From the NCBI GenBank assembly GCA_965204875.1, contig OZ242020.1, positions 1,488,001 to 1,552,000 of the forward strand: a DNA stretch of 64,000 nt. The letters are read 5' to 3'. This document shows positions 11,286 to 21,600 of this stretch, in pieces. Each line of letters starts with the position of its first letter. The first letter of the stretch is position 1. The DNA is from Aldehydirespirator sp965204875. Lineage in GTDB: Bacteria > Actinomycetota > Acidimicrobiia > Acidimicrobiales > Aldehydirespiratoraceae. Made by a program: the position numbers and the translations under genes. The notes under the pieces are model-generated. The model saw only the letters and a list, made by a program, of their open reading frames with translations. It ran no database searches and was not told where the DNA came from.

Positions 11286-12524
11286 ATGATCACCGAGACT
11301 CTGCGGTCGGTTCTGCGGTTCCGCGCCGTCGAGTGGGATGCCGCCCGGCGGCGCCTGCGCAGGGCGGCGAGCATCGACGACCTCAGGAGAATGGCCCGGC
11401 GGCGGCTTCCCCGCGGGGTCTTCGACTACATCGACGGCGGGGCCGAGGACGAGATCGCGCTGGATCGCAACACGCGTGCCTTCCGTGAGCTGGAGCTCGT
11501 GCCACGGGTGCTGCGCGACATGGGCAGCATCGACACGACCGGCACCATCCTCGGCCGCCGGGTGCCGCTGCCGCTGATCCTCGCTCCCACCGGCTTCACA
11601 CGCATCGCAAACCCTGCCGGCGAGCTGGCCGTCGCCCGCGCCGCGGAGCGCGCCGGCATCCCCTTCTCGCTGTCGACAATGGGAACTCGCTCAGCGGAGG
11701 AGGTGGCCGCGGTCAGCGGCGGCTCGAAGTGGTTCCAGGTGTACGTCTGGCGGGACCGGGGCCTGCTGCGGGACATGGTTCAGCGGGCCGCCGACGCCGG
11801 TTTCGAGGCGCTCTGTGTCACCGTCGATGCGGCCGTGCTGGGCAGGCGGGAGCGAGACGTGCGGCGGGGGTTCACGCTGCCGCCCAAGATGGGGCCCGGG
11901 ATCCTGCTCGAGGGACTCCTGCGGCCCGCCTGGAGCCTGCGCTTCGCGGTCTCCGAGCCGATCTCGTTCGCGAGCGTGGCCGGCAGCGCCGACCTCGGCA
12001 ACGCCGGCATCGATGGTTCCGCGGCGGTCGATCTTGCGGCGTTCATGAACGAGCAGTTCGACCCCACGCTGTCGTGGGACGATGTGGAATGGCTGTGCTC
12101 GCTGTGGGACGGGCCGGTGCTGGTCAAGGGGATCCAGTGCGTCGCTGACGCGGTGATCGCCGCTGACCGGGGGCTTGCCGGTGTCGTGCTGTCGAACCAC
12201 GGCGGCCGCCAGCTCGATTCGGCGCCCGCGATCATCGATCTGGTGGCACCGGTCGCGCAGGCCGTGGGCGGCGATCTGGACATCGTCTGTGACGGCGGGA
12301 TCCGCCGGGGCGGTGACATCGTGAAGGCTCTGGCGCTCGGGGCGACCTCGTGCATGATCGGTCGTGCATACTTGTACGGCCTGGCCGTGGCCGGCGAGGC
12401 GGGGGTCGACTGGGTGATCGAGCACCTGCACACGGCCATGAGGCGCGACATGGCCCTGTCCGGCGCCGCCAGCGTCGCGGAACTGTCACCCGAGCTGATC
12501 TACCGGCCCGACACAGGCCGATGA
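11286..12524 (+). CDS. FMN-dependent alpha-hydroxyacid dehydrogenase (L-lactate dehydrogenase type)
   Basis: 412 residues. TIM-barrel flavoenzyme oxidising an L-2-hydroxyacid to the 2-oxoacid. Visible signatures are FDYIDGGAEDEIALDRN at the N-terminus, PLILAPTGF (FMN binding), WFQVYVWRDRG, VLVKGI with the FMN lysine, the active-site SNHGGRQLD (His base) and the phosphate-binding DGGIRRGGDIVKALALGA. The closest functional classes are LldD lactate and mandelate dehydrogenases; the family also includes mycofactocin MftD, but no mft genes are present. The stop is part of ATGA (12521-12524), which opens a micro-ORF chain to pta. Confidence 0.88.
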   Translation: MITETLRSVLRFRAVEWDAARRRLRRAASIDDLRRMARRRLPRGVFDYIDGGAEDEIALDRNTRAFRELELVPRVLRDMGSIDTTGTILGRRVPLPLILAPTGFTRIANPAGELAVARAAERAGIPFSLSTMGTRSAEEVAAVSGGSKWFQVYVWRDRGLLRDMVQRAADAGFEALCVTVDAAVLGRRERDVRRGFTLPPKMGPGILLEGLLRPAWSLRFAVSEPISFASVAGSADLGNAGIDGSAAVDLAAFMNEQFDPTLSWDDVEWLCSLWDGPVLVKGIQCVADAVIAADRGLAGVVLSNHGGRQLDSAPAIIDLVAPVAQAVGGDLDIVCDGGIRRGGDIVKALALGATSCMIGRAYLYGLAVAGEAGVDWVIEHLHTAMRRDMALSGAASVAELSPELIYRPDTGR

Positions 12525-12714
12525 ACCGAGCCGGCCCGGTGAGTAGGGCTGTTAGCTTCATCCGGTGGCTCCAACGGTGAGAGGTCGGCATGGCGGGCAA
12601 TGGCGCGTCCACGGTCTCCGCAAGTCGGCACGCATCGTCGGCGGCACGGTGAGGGGTCGGTGTGGCGGGCAATGGCGCGTCCACGGCCGCGGCCGGGGCT
12701 CTTTGAGGGCTTGA
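12521..12714 (+). repeat. 72-bp-spaced tandem duplication carrying micro-ORFs between dehydrogenase and pta
   Basis: A 40-bp segment occurs at 12575-12614 and 12647-12686 with three mismatches. In one frame ATG 12521 (ATGA with the dehydrogenase stop) gives 19 codons ending in GTGA. GTG 12577 then gives 45 codons containing VRGRHGGQWRVHG and VRGRCGGQWRVHG. That frame stops 3 bases before the pta start. In another frame each copy offers its own start (ATG 12590, GTG 12662), both reading MAGNGAST. Coding status is unknown. Confidence 0.6.
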
Positions 12715-12717
12715 TCT

Positions 12718-13686
12718 GTGGGGGATCGCCAGGTTGCGGGCCGGCAGCGGCTGTTGCAGCGCTGGCGAGCGGGTGCGCGCCGCGGCCCCCTGCGTGTCGT
12801 CCTCGCCGATGGCGGCGACCGGAGAGCCGCGGCTGCCGCTGGCCGGTTGGCGAGCGATGCGGTCGCCGTCCCGCTGCTCCTGCACGACGCGGCGGCGTTG
12901 CGCACTCCGGCCGTGCTGGCCGCGGCCCGGGCGTCGGCGTGGCGGGAGCGGATCGACACCGACGACCCGCTGCACGTCGCCGCGCTGATGGTCGCCGCGG
13001 GCGAGGCCGACGCCTGCGTGGCCGGAGCCGGCAGGCCGACCCCCGACGTCGTCAGGGCCGCGCTGTACTGCATCGGCACGGCACCGGCCTCGGGCATCGT
13101 AAGCAGCAGCTTCCTGCTGGTGCTTGCCGACGGCACCCCGGTGGTCTACGGCGACTGCGGCGTCGTGCCCCAGCCGGACGCGGCCCAGCTAGCGTCCATC
13201 GCCATCGCCAGTGCCGCCACCTACGCCCAGCTCACCGGCGACGAGCCCCGAGTGGCGATGCTCTCGTACTCGACCAGGGCCAGCGCGCAGGGTCCCAGCG
13301 TGGAGCTGGTGCGCGCCGCCACCGAGATCGTGCGCGGCCGGGCGCCGGCTCTCGCCGTGGACGGCGCGCTCCAGTTCGACGCGGCCTGGGTGCCCGAGGT
13401 TGCGGCATCCAAAGCGCCGGGCTCCGCCGTGGCGGGCAGGGCCAACGTCTTCGTGTTCCCGGACCTCTCCTCGGGCAACATCGCATACAAGATCACCGAG
13501 CGCCTCGGCGGCGCCCGCGCCTTCGGGCCGCTTCTTCAAGGAACCGCCGGCGTGATACATGACCTCTCGCGCGGCTGCAGCGCCGACGACATCGTCACGG
13601 TGGCCACGATCGCGGCATACCAGGCTTCGCAGGCGCCCGCGCTGTCCCCCGCGGCGACGCCGCTGAGCCGGTCCGGGGTGTCATGA
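12718..13686 (+). CDS. pta: Phosphate acetyl/butyryltransferase (Pta family)
   Basis: 322 residues, the usual length of a stand-alone PTA_PTB domain. Landmarks are AALMVAAGEADACVAGAGRPTPDVVRAAL, MLSYSTRASAQGPSVELVRAAT, VDGALQFDAAWVPEVAASKAPGS, and NVFVFPDLSSGNIAYKITERLGGARAFGPLLQG. The enzyme interconverts acyl-CoA and acyl phosphate. No acetate kinase is nearby. It is joined to the downstream ferredoxin/NrfD gene by an ATGA overlap, so it is cotranscribed with the molybdoenzyme and may process its product or a CoA thioester. Confidence 0.85.
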   Translation: MGDRQVAGRQRLLQRWRAGARRGPLRVVLADGGDRRAAAAAGRLASDAVAVPLLLHDAAALRTPAVLAAARASAWRERIDTDDPLHVAALMVAAGEADACVAGAGRPTPDVVRAALYCIGTAPASGIVSSSFLLVLADGTPVVYGDCGVVPQPDAAQLASIAIASAATYAQLTGDEPRVAMLSYSTRASAQGPSVELVRAATEIVRGRAPALAVDGALQFDAAWVPEVAASKAPGSAVAGRANVFVFPDLSSGNIAYKITERLGGARAFGPLLQGTAGVIHDLSRGCSADDIVTVATIAAYQASQAPALSPAATPLSRSGVS

Positions 13687-15197
13687 CCCGGCTCGGGTTC
13701 CTGCTCGACAGCGACAGCTGCATCGGCTGCCATGCCTGCACCGTCGCCTGCAAGAGCGAGCACGATGTGCCCATCGGCGTGAACCGGACCTGGGTCAAGT
13801 ACATCGAGACGGGCGAGTTCCCCAACGTGAGCCGCCATTTCTCGGTGATGCGCTGCAACCATTGCGACGACGCCCCGTGCATCACCATCTGCCCGACCGG
13901 GGCGCTGTTCCGTGCCGCGAACGGGGTGGTGGACTTCGATGACGGCGACTGCATCGGCTGCAAGGGGTGCATGAACGCCTGCCCCTACGACGCCATCTAC
14001 ATCAACCCGGCGACCAACACGGCCAACAAGTGCAACTTCTGCAACCACCGCGTCGAGCAGGGGCTTGAGCCGAGCTGCGTGGTGGTGTGTCCGACCCACG
14101 CCATCAAGGTCGCCGACCTCGACGATCCCAACGACGCGGTCACCGGCATCATCGCCCGCAGCGACACCGCGGTGCGCGCCCCCGAGCAGCGGACGCGCCC
14201 CAAGGTCTTCTACCGGGGTGCCGACCAGGCGTCGCTGGACCCGCTGCGAACCGCCATCGCCGCCGACGGCATGATCTGGGCCGACACCACGCCCCGGCAC
14301 CCGACCGTGCCCCACGACGGTGGCGGCACCGTGGCGCGCACCACCTACACCACCGCGCACGAGACGCCCTGGAAGGCCAAGGTGTCGAGCTATCTGGTCA
14401 CCAAGGCCATAGCGGCGGGCGTGATGGCTGTCGCCGCCTTGCTGGTGCTGCTGGGCCACGGCACGCAACAGGCCGCGGTCGGCGTCATGCCGCCGGTGGT
14501 CGCTGGGGTCTTCCTGGCGGTCACGGGAGTGCTGCTGGTGTGGGACCTGCGCCGCCCGGAGCGCTTCTACTACCTGATCACGCGCGGCAACAGCCGCTCC
14601 TGGCTGGTGAGGGGCGCCTGGGTGTTGGGCGCCTTCGCGGCGGCCTGCGCGGCGTGGTTCGCTGCGGGGCTGGCCGGCTCGGCGCCGGTGTTGCAGGCGC
14701 TCGCCGCGCCCGCGGCGCTGCTGGCCGCGGCCGCTGCGGGCTACACCGCTTTCCTGTTCGGCCAGTGCGAGGGGCGCGATCTCTGGCAGACGCCGCTGCT
14801 GCTGCCGACGCTGCTGGCGCAGGCGGCCGTCGCCGGTGGTGCCGTGTACTCGCTGGCCGATCTGCTGATGGATGTGCCACAGCCGGCAGCGGCACACTGG
14901 ACGATGCTCGGCGGGCTCGTTGCCGGAGGTTTGCTGATCGCCGCCGAGGTGGTGTCGCGGGGTTCCGCCCACGTCGAGGCGGCCGTGGCGACGATGACCC
15001 GAGGCCGCTGCGCCAGACGCTTCTGGGCCGGGGGCGTCGCCGCGGGGCTCGCGCTTCCCGTTGCCGCGGTCATTGTGTCCCTGTCCGCGGGCGCCGGGCC
15101 GCTGCTGCCCGCCGCCGCCGGCGTCAGCGCGCTGGTCGGCATGTGGTTCTACGAGGACAGCTTCGTGCGCGCCGGCCAGTCCGTGCCGCTGTCATAG
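13683..15197 (+). CDS. Fused four-cluster ferredoxin subunit and NrfD/DmsC-type membrane anchor
   Basis: 504 residues. Residues 1-190 are a DmsB/PsrB-like electron-transfer subunit: CIGCHACTVAC (C13, 16, 19, 23), CNHCDDAPCITICP, CIGCKGCMNACP, and CNFC with CVVVCP, enough for four 4Fe-4S clusters. Residues from about 235 form an NrfD-like membrane domain with about eight helices, including WDLRRPERFYYLITRGNSRSWLVRGAW. Usually these are two separate genes; here they are one. It would pass electrons between quinone and the molybdoenzyme encoded next. The start is fixed by ATGA overlap with pta. Confidence 0.88.
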   Translation: MTRLGFLLDSDSCIGCHACTVACKSEHDVPIGVNRTWVKYIETGEFPNVSRHFSVMRCNHCDDAPCITICPTGALFRAANGVVDFDDGDCIGCKGCMNACPYDAIYINPATNTANKCNFCNHRVEQGLEPSCVVVCPTHAIKVADLDDPNDAVTGIIARSDTAVRAPEQRTRPKVFYRGADQASLDPLRTAIAADGMIWADTTPRHPTVPHDGGGTVARTTYTTAHETPWKAKVSSYLVTKAIAAGVMAVAALLVLLGHGTQQAAVGVMPPVVAGVFLAVTGVLLVWDLRRPERFYYLITRGNSRSWLVRGAWVLGAFAAACAAWFAAGLAGSAPVLQALAAPAALLAAAAAGYTAFLFGQCEGRDLWQTPLLLPTLLAQAAVAGGAVYSLADLLMDVPQPAAAHWTMLGGLVAGGLLIAAEVVSRGSAHVEAAVATMTRGRCARRFWAGGVAAGLALPVAAVIVSLSAGAGPLLPAAAGVSALVGMWFYEDSFVRAGQSVPLS

Positions 15198-15218
15198 CCT
15201 CCGAGCAAGAGGTCACCG

Positions 15219-15281
15219 ATGCCCGAGCCGCAGCCTCCGCCATGTTGCGAGGGCCGTGGAACCGTCGTCAATCGCCGTTAG
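15219..15281 (+). repeat. Partial duplicate of the molybdoenzyme start as a 20-codon micro-ORF
   Basis: GAGGTCACCGATGCCCGAGC at 15209 onward resembles GAGGTCCGTCAATGCCCGAAC at the true start 73 bases downstream. The upstream ATG (15219) reads MPEPQPPPCCEGRGTVVNRR and stops at TAG 15279-15281; the real gene reads MPELQSYPP. It is therefore a diverged copy of the ribosome site and first codons. Confidence 0.5.
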
Positions 15282-15291
15282 AGGTCCGTCA

Positions 15292-18105
15292 ATGCCCGAA
15301 CTGCAGAGCTACCCGCCGCACTCGAGTTGGCACGATGCGGTCACGCTCGACGCCAAGGCCTGGCCGAGACGCGTGGAGCAGCATCACACTCTCGTTCCCA
15401 CCACCTGTTTCAACTGCGAGGCCGCCTGCGGGCTGGTCTGCTACGTGAACCACGACACCGGCCGGATCGACCGCATCGAGGGCAACCCGCTGCATCCCGC
15501 CAGCCGCGGCCGCAACTGCGCCAAGGGCCCGGCGACGCTCAACCAGATCGACGACCACGAGCGCATCCTGCATCCGCTGCGACGGGTGGGCGAGCGCGGC
15601 GCCGGGCAGTGGGAGCGGGTCAGCTGGGACGAGGCCCTGGCCGACATAGGCGAGCGCATCCGCGACGCTCTCACCGCCGGGCGCCGCGACGGGATCATGT
15701 ACCACGTGGGCCGCCCCGGCGAGGACGGCTACGCCGAGCGGGTGCTGCAGTGCTGGGGGGTGGACGGCCATAACAGCCACACCAACATCTGCAGCTCCAA
15801 TGCCCGAATCGGCTACCAGAGTTGGATGGGCCACGACCGGCCGTCGGCGGACTTCGCCAATGCCGAGGTGATCTTCTTGATCTCCTCGCACCTGGAGGCC
15901 GGCCACTACTTCAACCCCCACGCGCAGCGCATCATCGAGGCGCAGGGCAGGGGCGCCACGGTCATCTGCGTGGACCCCCGGCTGTCCAACACCGGCTCCA
16001 AGGCCGACCACTGGCTGCCTGCCTGGCCCGGGACCGAGCCCCTCCTGCTGCTCGCCATCGCCCGGCTGCTCTTGACCGCAGGCACCTGGGAGCGCGACTT
16101 CGTGCGGCGCTGGACCAACTGGGAGACCTACCTGCGCGAGCGTCACCCGCACCTTCCCCAGGAGTTCGACTCGCTGCAGCCCGCGCTGCTCGCGGACTAC
16201 GCCGCCTACACGCCGGCCGAGGCAGAGCGGGTGTGCGGCGTGCCCTCAGCACAGATCATCGCTGTCGCAGAGATCATCGGCGCCCATCCCACGAGGCTCG
16301 CCTCACACAACTGGCGCGCCGCCGGTGCGGGCAACCTCGGCGGCTGGCAGGCGGCCCGGTGCCTGTTCTTCCTCAACGTGCTGACCGGGTCGGTCGGCAC
16401 GCCTGGCGGCACCACCGGCAACGGCTGGAACAAGTACAAGGCGCCGCACCCGGCGGGCGCGCCCCCGTCGGACCACTGGAACGAGCTGAGCTGGCCCCGC
16501 GAGTACCCGCTGGCGCATCACGAGATGTCGATCCTGCTGCCGCACTTCCTCGCCGAGGGTCGGGGCAGCCTCGACGTGTACTTCAGCCGGGTCTACAACC
16601 CGGTATGGACCAACCCGGACGGGTTCAGCTGGCTGGAGGCCCTCAAGGACCCGGCCAAGGTGCGCTGCCATGTCGCGCTCACGCCCACATGGTCCGAGAC
16701 GGCCGTGTTCGCCGACTACGTGCTGCCCATGGGCGTGGGCGCCGAGCGCCACGACGTGGCCGGCTTCGAGACCCACGCAGGCCGCTGGATCGGGTTCCGC
16801 CAGCCGGTGCTGCGCCGCCACGCCGAGATCCGCGGCGCCGATGTCGGGCACGGCACCCGCACGCATGAGTTCAATCCGGGCGAGGTGTGGGAGGAGAACG
16901 AGTTCTGGATCGAGCTGTCGTGGCGCATCGACGGCGACGGCTCGCTGGGCGTCCGCCGCTGGTTCGAGAGCCCCGAGCATCCCGGCACGCCGATGTCGGT
17001 CGACGAGTACTACACGACGATGTTCTCCGGCGTGCCCGGCCTCGCCGCCGATGCCGCCGCGGCGGGCCAGACGCCGCTGGAGTTCATGCGCGACCGCGGC
17101 GCCTACGCCGTTGCCGGGGAGACGTACCTGCCGTATGAGCGCGAGGTGGATCCCGCAGAGTTGCAGGGCTGTGAGATCGACGGCACCGGTGTGTTCCGGC
17201 GCGCCGGCACCCCTGGATCGTGGTCCGGCGAGCGCACCGAGCTTGCCGGCCTGGAGCTTGCCGGCCTGGGTGACGGCTCGCCCGCGGTGAGCGTTGACGG
17301 CACGGCACGGGAGGGCTTCCCGACCCCCTCGCGCAAGCTCGAGCTCTACTCGCAGACGCTGGCCGACTGGGGCTGGCCCGAGTACGCCACGCCTGCTTGG
17401 ATCCCGTCGCACGTGCACTGGGAGGATCTCGACCTCGAGGGCGACGAGCGGATCCTGCTGCCCACGTTCCGCATTCCGACGCTGATCCATACCCGCTCGG
17501 CCAACAGCAAGTGGCTGGCCGAGCTGAGCCACCGGCACCCGCTGTGGATCCACCCGTCGGACGCCGAGGCGCTCGGCATCGACGTCAACGGCCTGGTGCG
17601 GGTCACCACTCGCATCGGCCATTTCGTGATCGCCGCGTGGCGCACCGAGGGGATCCGCCCCGGCGTGGTGGCTGCGTCGCACCACATGGGTCGCTGGCGC
17701 CTCGACGCTCGCAGCGGCAGCTCGTGGGCGGGAGGCGACGCCGACATCACCTCCGACGGCACGGTGTGGCGCCTGCGCCGGCGTGGACGCCCGCACAGCC
17801 ACGCCAGCGCGGATACCGACACCGAGCGCATCTGGTGGGATGACACCGGCGTGCACCAGAACCTCGCGTTCTGCGTTCAGCCCGATCCGGTGTCGGGCAT
17901 GCACTGCTGGCATCAGCGGGTGCGAGTTGGCCCGGCCGAGCCCGGGGACCGCTACGGCGATGTCGTGGTCGACACCGCCGAGGCTCGGAAGGCATACGGG
18001 GAATGGCTGGCCAAGGCCCGTCCCGCGCCCGGCCCCGGGGGTCTGCGCCGGCCACTGTGGTATGCCCGCCCCCTGAAGCCCGCCCCCAGCGCCTACGCCC
18101 TCTAG
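15292..18105 (+). CDS. Molybdopterin oxidoreductase catalytic subunit (DMSO reductase superfamily)
   Basis: 937 residues from ATG 15292, preceded by AGAGG. A 4Fe-4S motif C39-x2-C42-x3-C46-x29-C76 is at the N-terminus. The likely Mo/W ligand is C167 in HTNICSSNARIGYQSWMG. Later come GTPGGTTGNGWNKYK, TWSETAVFADYVLPMGVGAER, and the C-terminal MoPterin-binding beta-barrel (HPSDAEALGIDVNGLVRV). No twin-arginine signal is seen, so the enzyme probably faces the cytoplasm. The partner is the upstream ferredoxin/NrfD fusion. It resembles polysulfide/thiosulfate or PadB-type oxidoreductases; the substrate is unknown. Confidence 0.9.
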   Translation: MPELQSYPPHSSWHDAVTLDAKAWPRRVEQHHTLVPTTCFNCEAACGLVCYVNHDTGRIDRIEGNPLHPASRGRNCAKGPATLNQIDDHERILHPLRRVGERGAGQWERVSWDEALADIGERIRDALTAGRRDGIMYHVGRPGEDGYAERVLQCWGVDGHNSHTNICSSNARIGYQSWMGHDRPSADFANAEVIFLISSHLEAGHYFNPHAQRIIEAQGRGATVICVDPRLSNTGSKADHWLPAWPGTEPLLLLAIARLLLTAGTWERDFVRRWTNWETYLRERHPHLPQEFDSLQPALLADYAAYTPAEAERVCGVPSAQIIAVAEIIGAHPTRLASHNWRAAGAGNLGGWQAARCLFFLNVLTGSVGTPGGTTGNGWNKYKAPHPAGAPPSDHWNELSWPREYPLAHHEMSILLPHFLAEGRGSLDVYFSRVYNPVWTNPDGFSWLEALKDPAKVRCHVALTPTWSETAVFADYVLPMGVGAERHDVAGFETHAGRWIGFRQPVLRRHAEIRGADVGHGTRTHEFNPGEVWEENEFWIELSWRIDGDGSLGVRRWFESPEHPGTPMSVDEYYTTMFSGVPGLAADAAAAGQTPLEFMRDRGAYAVAGETYLPYEREVDPAELQGCEIDGTGVFRRAGTPGSWSGERTELAGLELAGLGDGSPAVSVDGTAREGFPTPSRKLELYSQTLADWGWPEYATPAWIPSHVHWEDLDLEGDERILLPTFRIPTLIHTRSANSKWLAELSHRHPLWIHPSDAEALGIDVNGLVRVTTRIGHFVIAAWRTEGIRPGVVAASHHMGRWRLDARSGSSWAGGDADITSDGTVWRLRRRGRPHSHASADTDTERIWWDDTGVHQNLAFCVQPDPVSGMHCWHQRVRVGPAEPGDRYGDVVVDTAEARKAYGEWLAKARPAPGPGGLRRPLWYARPLKPAPSAYAL

Positions 18106-18242
18106 CGGCGAGCGCCGTGCGGTGGGGCGGATTGCGCTGCTGCCGTGCGACACGTTGCCGTGCGACACATCGTCGGAGACCTCCAATGCTGGGGTAGACG
18201 TTGCGGTGGATGCGCCCAACGCCGGGTCTGGTTGGTTGTGTT

Positions 18243-18617
18243 GGGGGGGGGGCGGCGACGGCTGAGCGGTATGGGTTCTCTCTCTGTGTTGCGCCGGGGG
18301 GGGGGGCGGGGGGTGTATGGTGGTTGTTTGGTGTGGAGCTGGCGCTCGCTTGGTTGGCTGCGGCCGGATTGGGATGGCGTTAGGGTTGTGCTGGTTCAGG
18401 TTCGTTCCGGTCCGCCGGTGTTTCGCCGGTGTCTGGTTGTAGTGGGAGGTATGGGTTGATGTCAGGGTTCGTTCGTGGTGCCTCCAACGCTCGCGGGGGT
18501 CAGGCCGAGTCGCGGGCGGTGGGCGCTGCGCGGGCTGGTTCCGCCCGGAAGGGGGGGGGGGCGTTCAGCGGGTCGTATCGCTCGCATCGGAAGTTCCGCC
18601 TCGCCGCGGGGGGGGGG
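18243..18617 (+). repeat. Four long poly-G tracts upstream of the surface protein
   Basis: Runs of G10 (18243-18252), G11 (18296-18306, followed by G6), G11 (18551-18561) and G10 (18608-18617) lie in 375 bp. The last ends 7 bases before ATG 18625, at the ribosome-site position. The stretch 18106-18624 (519 bp) has no convincing gene otherwise. Homopolymers of this length slip readily and suggest phase-variable expression, or assembly errors. Confidence 0.85.
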
Positions 18618-18624
18618 CTGGCTG

Positions 18625-21600
18625 ATGGGTGTGGCCGGTCGCCGCCGCGGCGGGGGTAAGCCTGGTTTGTTGTGGTGTGTGTTGTTGGTGGTTGGTTTGG
18701 TTGGTGGGGTTGTGGTTGCGGCTCCGGTTGGGGCTGCTCCTGTGGGCAGCAGCAGCGGGGCGGAGGCTGATGTGTTGCCGGTGTTCTCGGCGTGTGTGGG
18801 CGACGCGACGCGTGACGCGGGGTTCGTGGACGTCGAGGGTTTGGTTGCTGAGGATGCGATCAACTGTCTGGCGTATTATGGGATCACTCGGGGTAGGACG
18901 GATGAGCGGTTCGATGCCGGCTCTGAGGTGACGCGTTCGCAGATGGCGTTGTTCCTGTACCGTGCCGCTGGGGTTGCGGGGGTGGATTTGGCGGGCGGCT
19001 CGGGCGCCGCCGATTTCGCTGACGTCGCTGGTTTGGACGGGGAGCGCCGCAACGCGATCGTGGCGTTGGCTCGCAATGGCATCTTGGCCGGGTCGGGGAT
19101 GTTGTTCAGGCCGGGTGCGAGCATCACGCGGGCTGAGATGGCGGTGGCTCTGGTCGGGTTCTTGCGTCATGCCAGCCCCGGCCTGTTCCATCAGGACGGT
19201 GCTATGGCGGGTGGGCTGGTCTTGGGTTCGGGTGGGACGCTGGATCATTTCGTTGACGCGCGTGGTTTGCCTGGGGGTGTGGACGCGGCGATTTCGTATG
19301 CCTTTGAGCTTGGGATCACGACGGGCAGCGCGGCGGGTGCGAGCTTGTTTTCGCCTGGGGGTGCGGTGTTGCGTAAGAATATGGCGTCGTTCATCACGCG
19401 CACGTTGGCGCACACGGGGGTGCGCCCGGCTGGTGTGTCGGCGCAGGCTGATGGCAACAGGGTGGTGGTGTCGGTGCGTGACGCGGTGTTCGCGCCGGTG
19501 CCTGGGGCGCTGGTTGACGGGTTCTTTGTGGATGCGCAGCGCCGCTATCGGGCGTTTGATCTGCGGGGCGGGTGCAACGCGATCGTGCGCAGCGTGAATC
19601 GCACCTCCACCAAGTGTGTGATCGACGCCCGCGACCCGGTCACCGGCGCCGACGGCGACGTGACCCTGGACGAGTTGACCACCGCGACGATCGGTCGGGG
19701 TGTGACGGTGTGGGTCTGGACCGGCAACCGGGGCGAGCGTTACAGCGAAGACGTTGACGCGTTCGAACTGAAGATCGCCGGGAAGGCCGACGCTGTGACG
19801 GCGCCGGCCGCGACCGCGGTTGCTCCCGCCGCCGCCAGTGTCAGCGGTTCCACTACCACTACGACGACCACGCCTACTGCTACGGCTACCACTACCACGA
19901 CCACCGTCCCGCCTGCCGCTACTACGGCGGCGCTTGCCACTACTACGACGACGACTGCCCCGGCTACCACTACTACGACGACGATGCCTGTCACTACTAC
20001 CACCGCCGCCACGACGACGACAACCAGCACGACTACGACTACGACTGTTGCTCTTGCTGGTGAGGCGGCGGCGAGTTTCACGGTTATGTCTGACGGTGCG
20101 AAGACCGATAAGGCGCTCGCTGCCGCTAACAGCTTTGTTGAGGCCGAGTTCGGGGACAAGGTGAGTATTGTGGTGCAGCTCAAGGACGCTGATGGTGCTA
20201 ACACGGCGGTCGGTACCGACGGCACGAGTGCCGCTTCCTTCGATATCTGGTATACGGCTGCGACGGGTCATGTGACGTCGATGGCGCGAGGGAATGCAAG
20301 AGCCGGTGTTGCGTCATGGGGATCGGGCGGTGGTAGCTACATACAAAACAGCTGGGGGAACAAGGCTTATTCGACCGGCAACAATGGCAAGTTCAGGGTT
20401 CCGCTAGAGATGGCGGATCATAACACAGGAGCATCAGGTTCCAAAGGCAGCCGAGCCTACGTGTTGAGAGCATGGACCAACGCACCGGGCGCCACCACCA
20501 GCTACACCACCACCGCAGTCAAATACGGTATAGTCAGATATACCGAGTCATCCGGCACCACTACCACGACGACCACGACCACTACCACAACAACTACAAC
20601 AACTGTTCCTGCGTCGGCGGAGTCGTTGAAGTTCACAGCTACCAATAACGCGGTGCAGGCCACCAAGGCGACCGATGCCAACGGGGTGACGTATTATGCG
20701 ATGAAGTTCGGTGACTGGAGCGAGTTCACGGTTCAGTTGCAGCACACTGATGAGAGCGATAATAACAAGGTGAAGGACACGGTGGTGGGCCGTGACGGGA
20801 CCAATCCGATGGTGTTCCAGGTGCGCGTGCAAAGAACGGTCGGCGGCCAGGTGACCCATTTCGGCCAGATCGGGTCTACGCCGTTAGCGCTTAATCCGCT
20901 GAGGGCCATCTTCTGCGGCGGCCTCGGCAACAACTGTCCGTCCGAAACACGTCCGTCTGATTTCGAGTTGGAGACCAACGCTCAGGGCCGGAACTCCTTC
21001 GTTCTCGCCGCGCCGGCTGATCCCAACACGAGCACTTCCGGTGACACCGCGACGCTGGTGGCTTTCGTGGTCGAGGAGGTGAACGGGCCAGTCTCTTCCA
21101 GCCAACCGAACAAGAGGCTGCACCTCTTCTACATCAAGATCACCGAAGGCGCGCGGATCACGTCGGGGAACGCGCCTACCACGACGACGGTTCCCTCGGG
21201 CAACGCGGCCACGGCGTTCACCGTAAAGTCCGTTGGCGCGGAGACCAACAAGACGTTCCCGATCACTATGCCGGGCACGACTTTCGTAAGAGCCTCCTTC
21301 GGTGACCCCGTGGGCATCAAGATCCAACTCCAAGACAGCAACGGGAATCCCACCACACGAGGCACAAGCGCGGGTCCGGTTCAGTTCGATATCATCCGTT
21401 ACTATGTTGCGGACGAGCTGCGCTCGGTAGGCGCGAACGATGCCCTGCTTTGGGTCGGTAATGCGCCAGCGGGTACTGTTCATAGTGTCGGACACGAGGA
21501 GTACACGGATGCTGACGGCTCTGCCACTGTCGGACTCGAGTTCGAAGACCCCGACACTACCAACACCGGCACCAAGCGCAGCATCGGGTTCGTCGTCGAA

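Noticed and set aside
19849..20046. Regular triplet repeat that could be taken for a CRISPR-like array
   Set aside because: It is an ACN run in frame encoding poly-threonine, without spacers.
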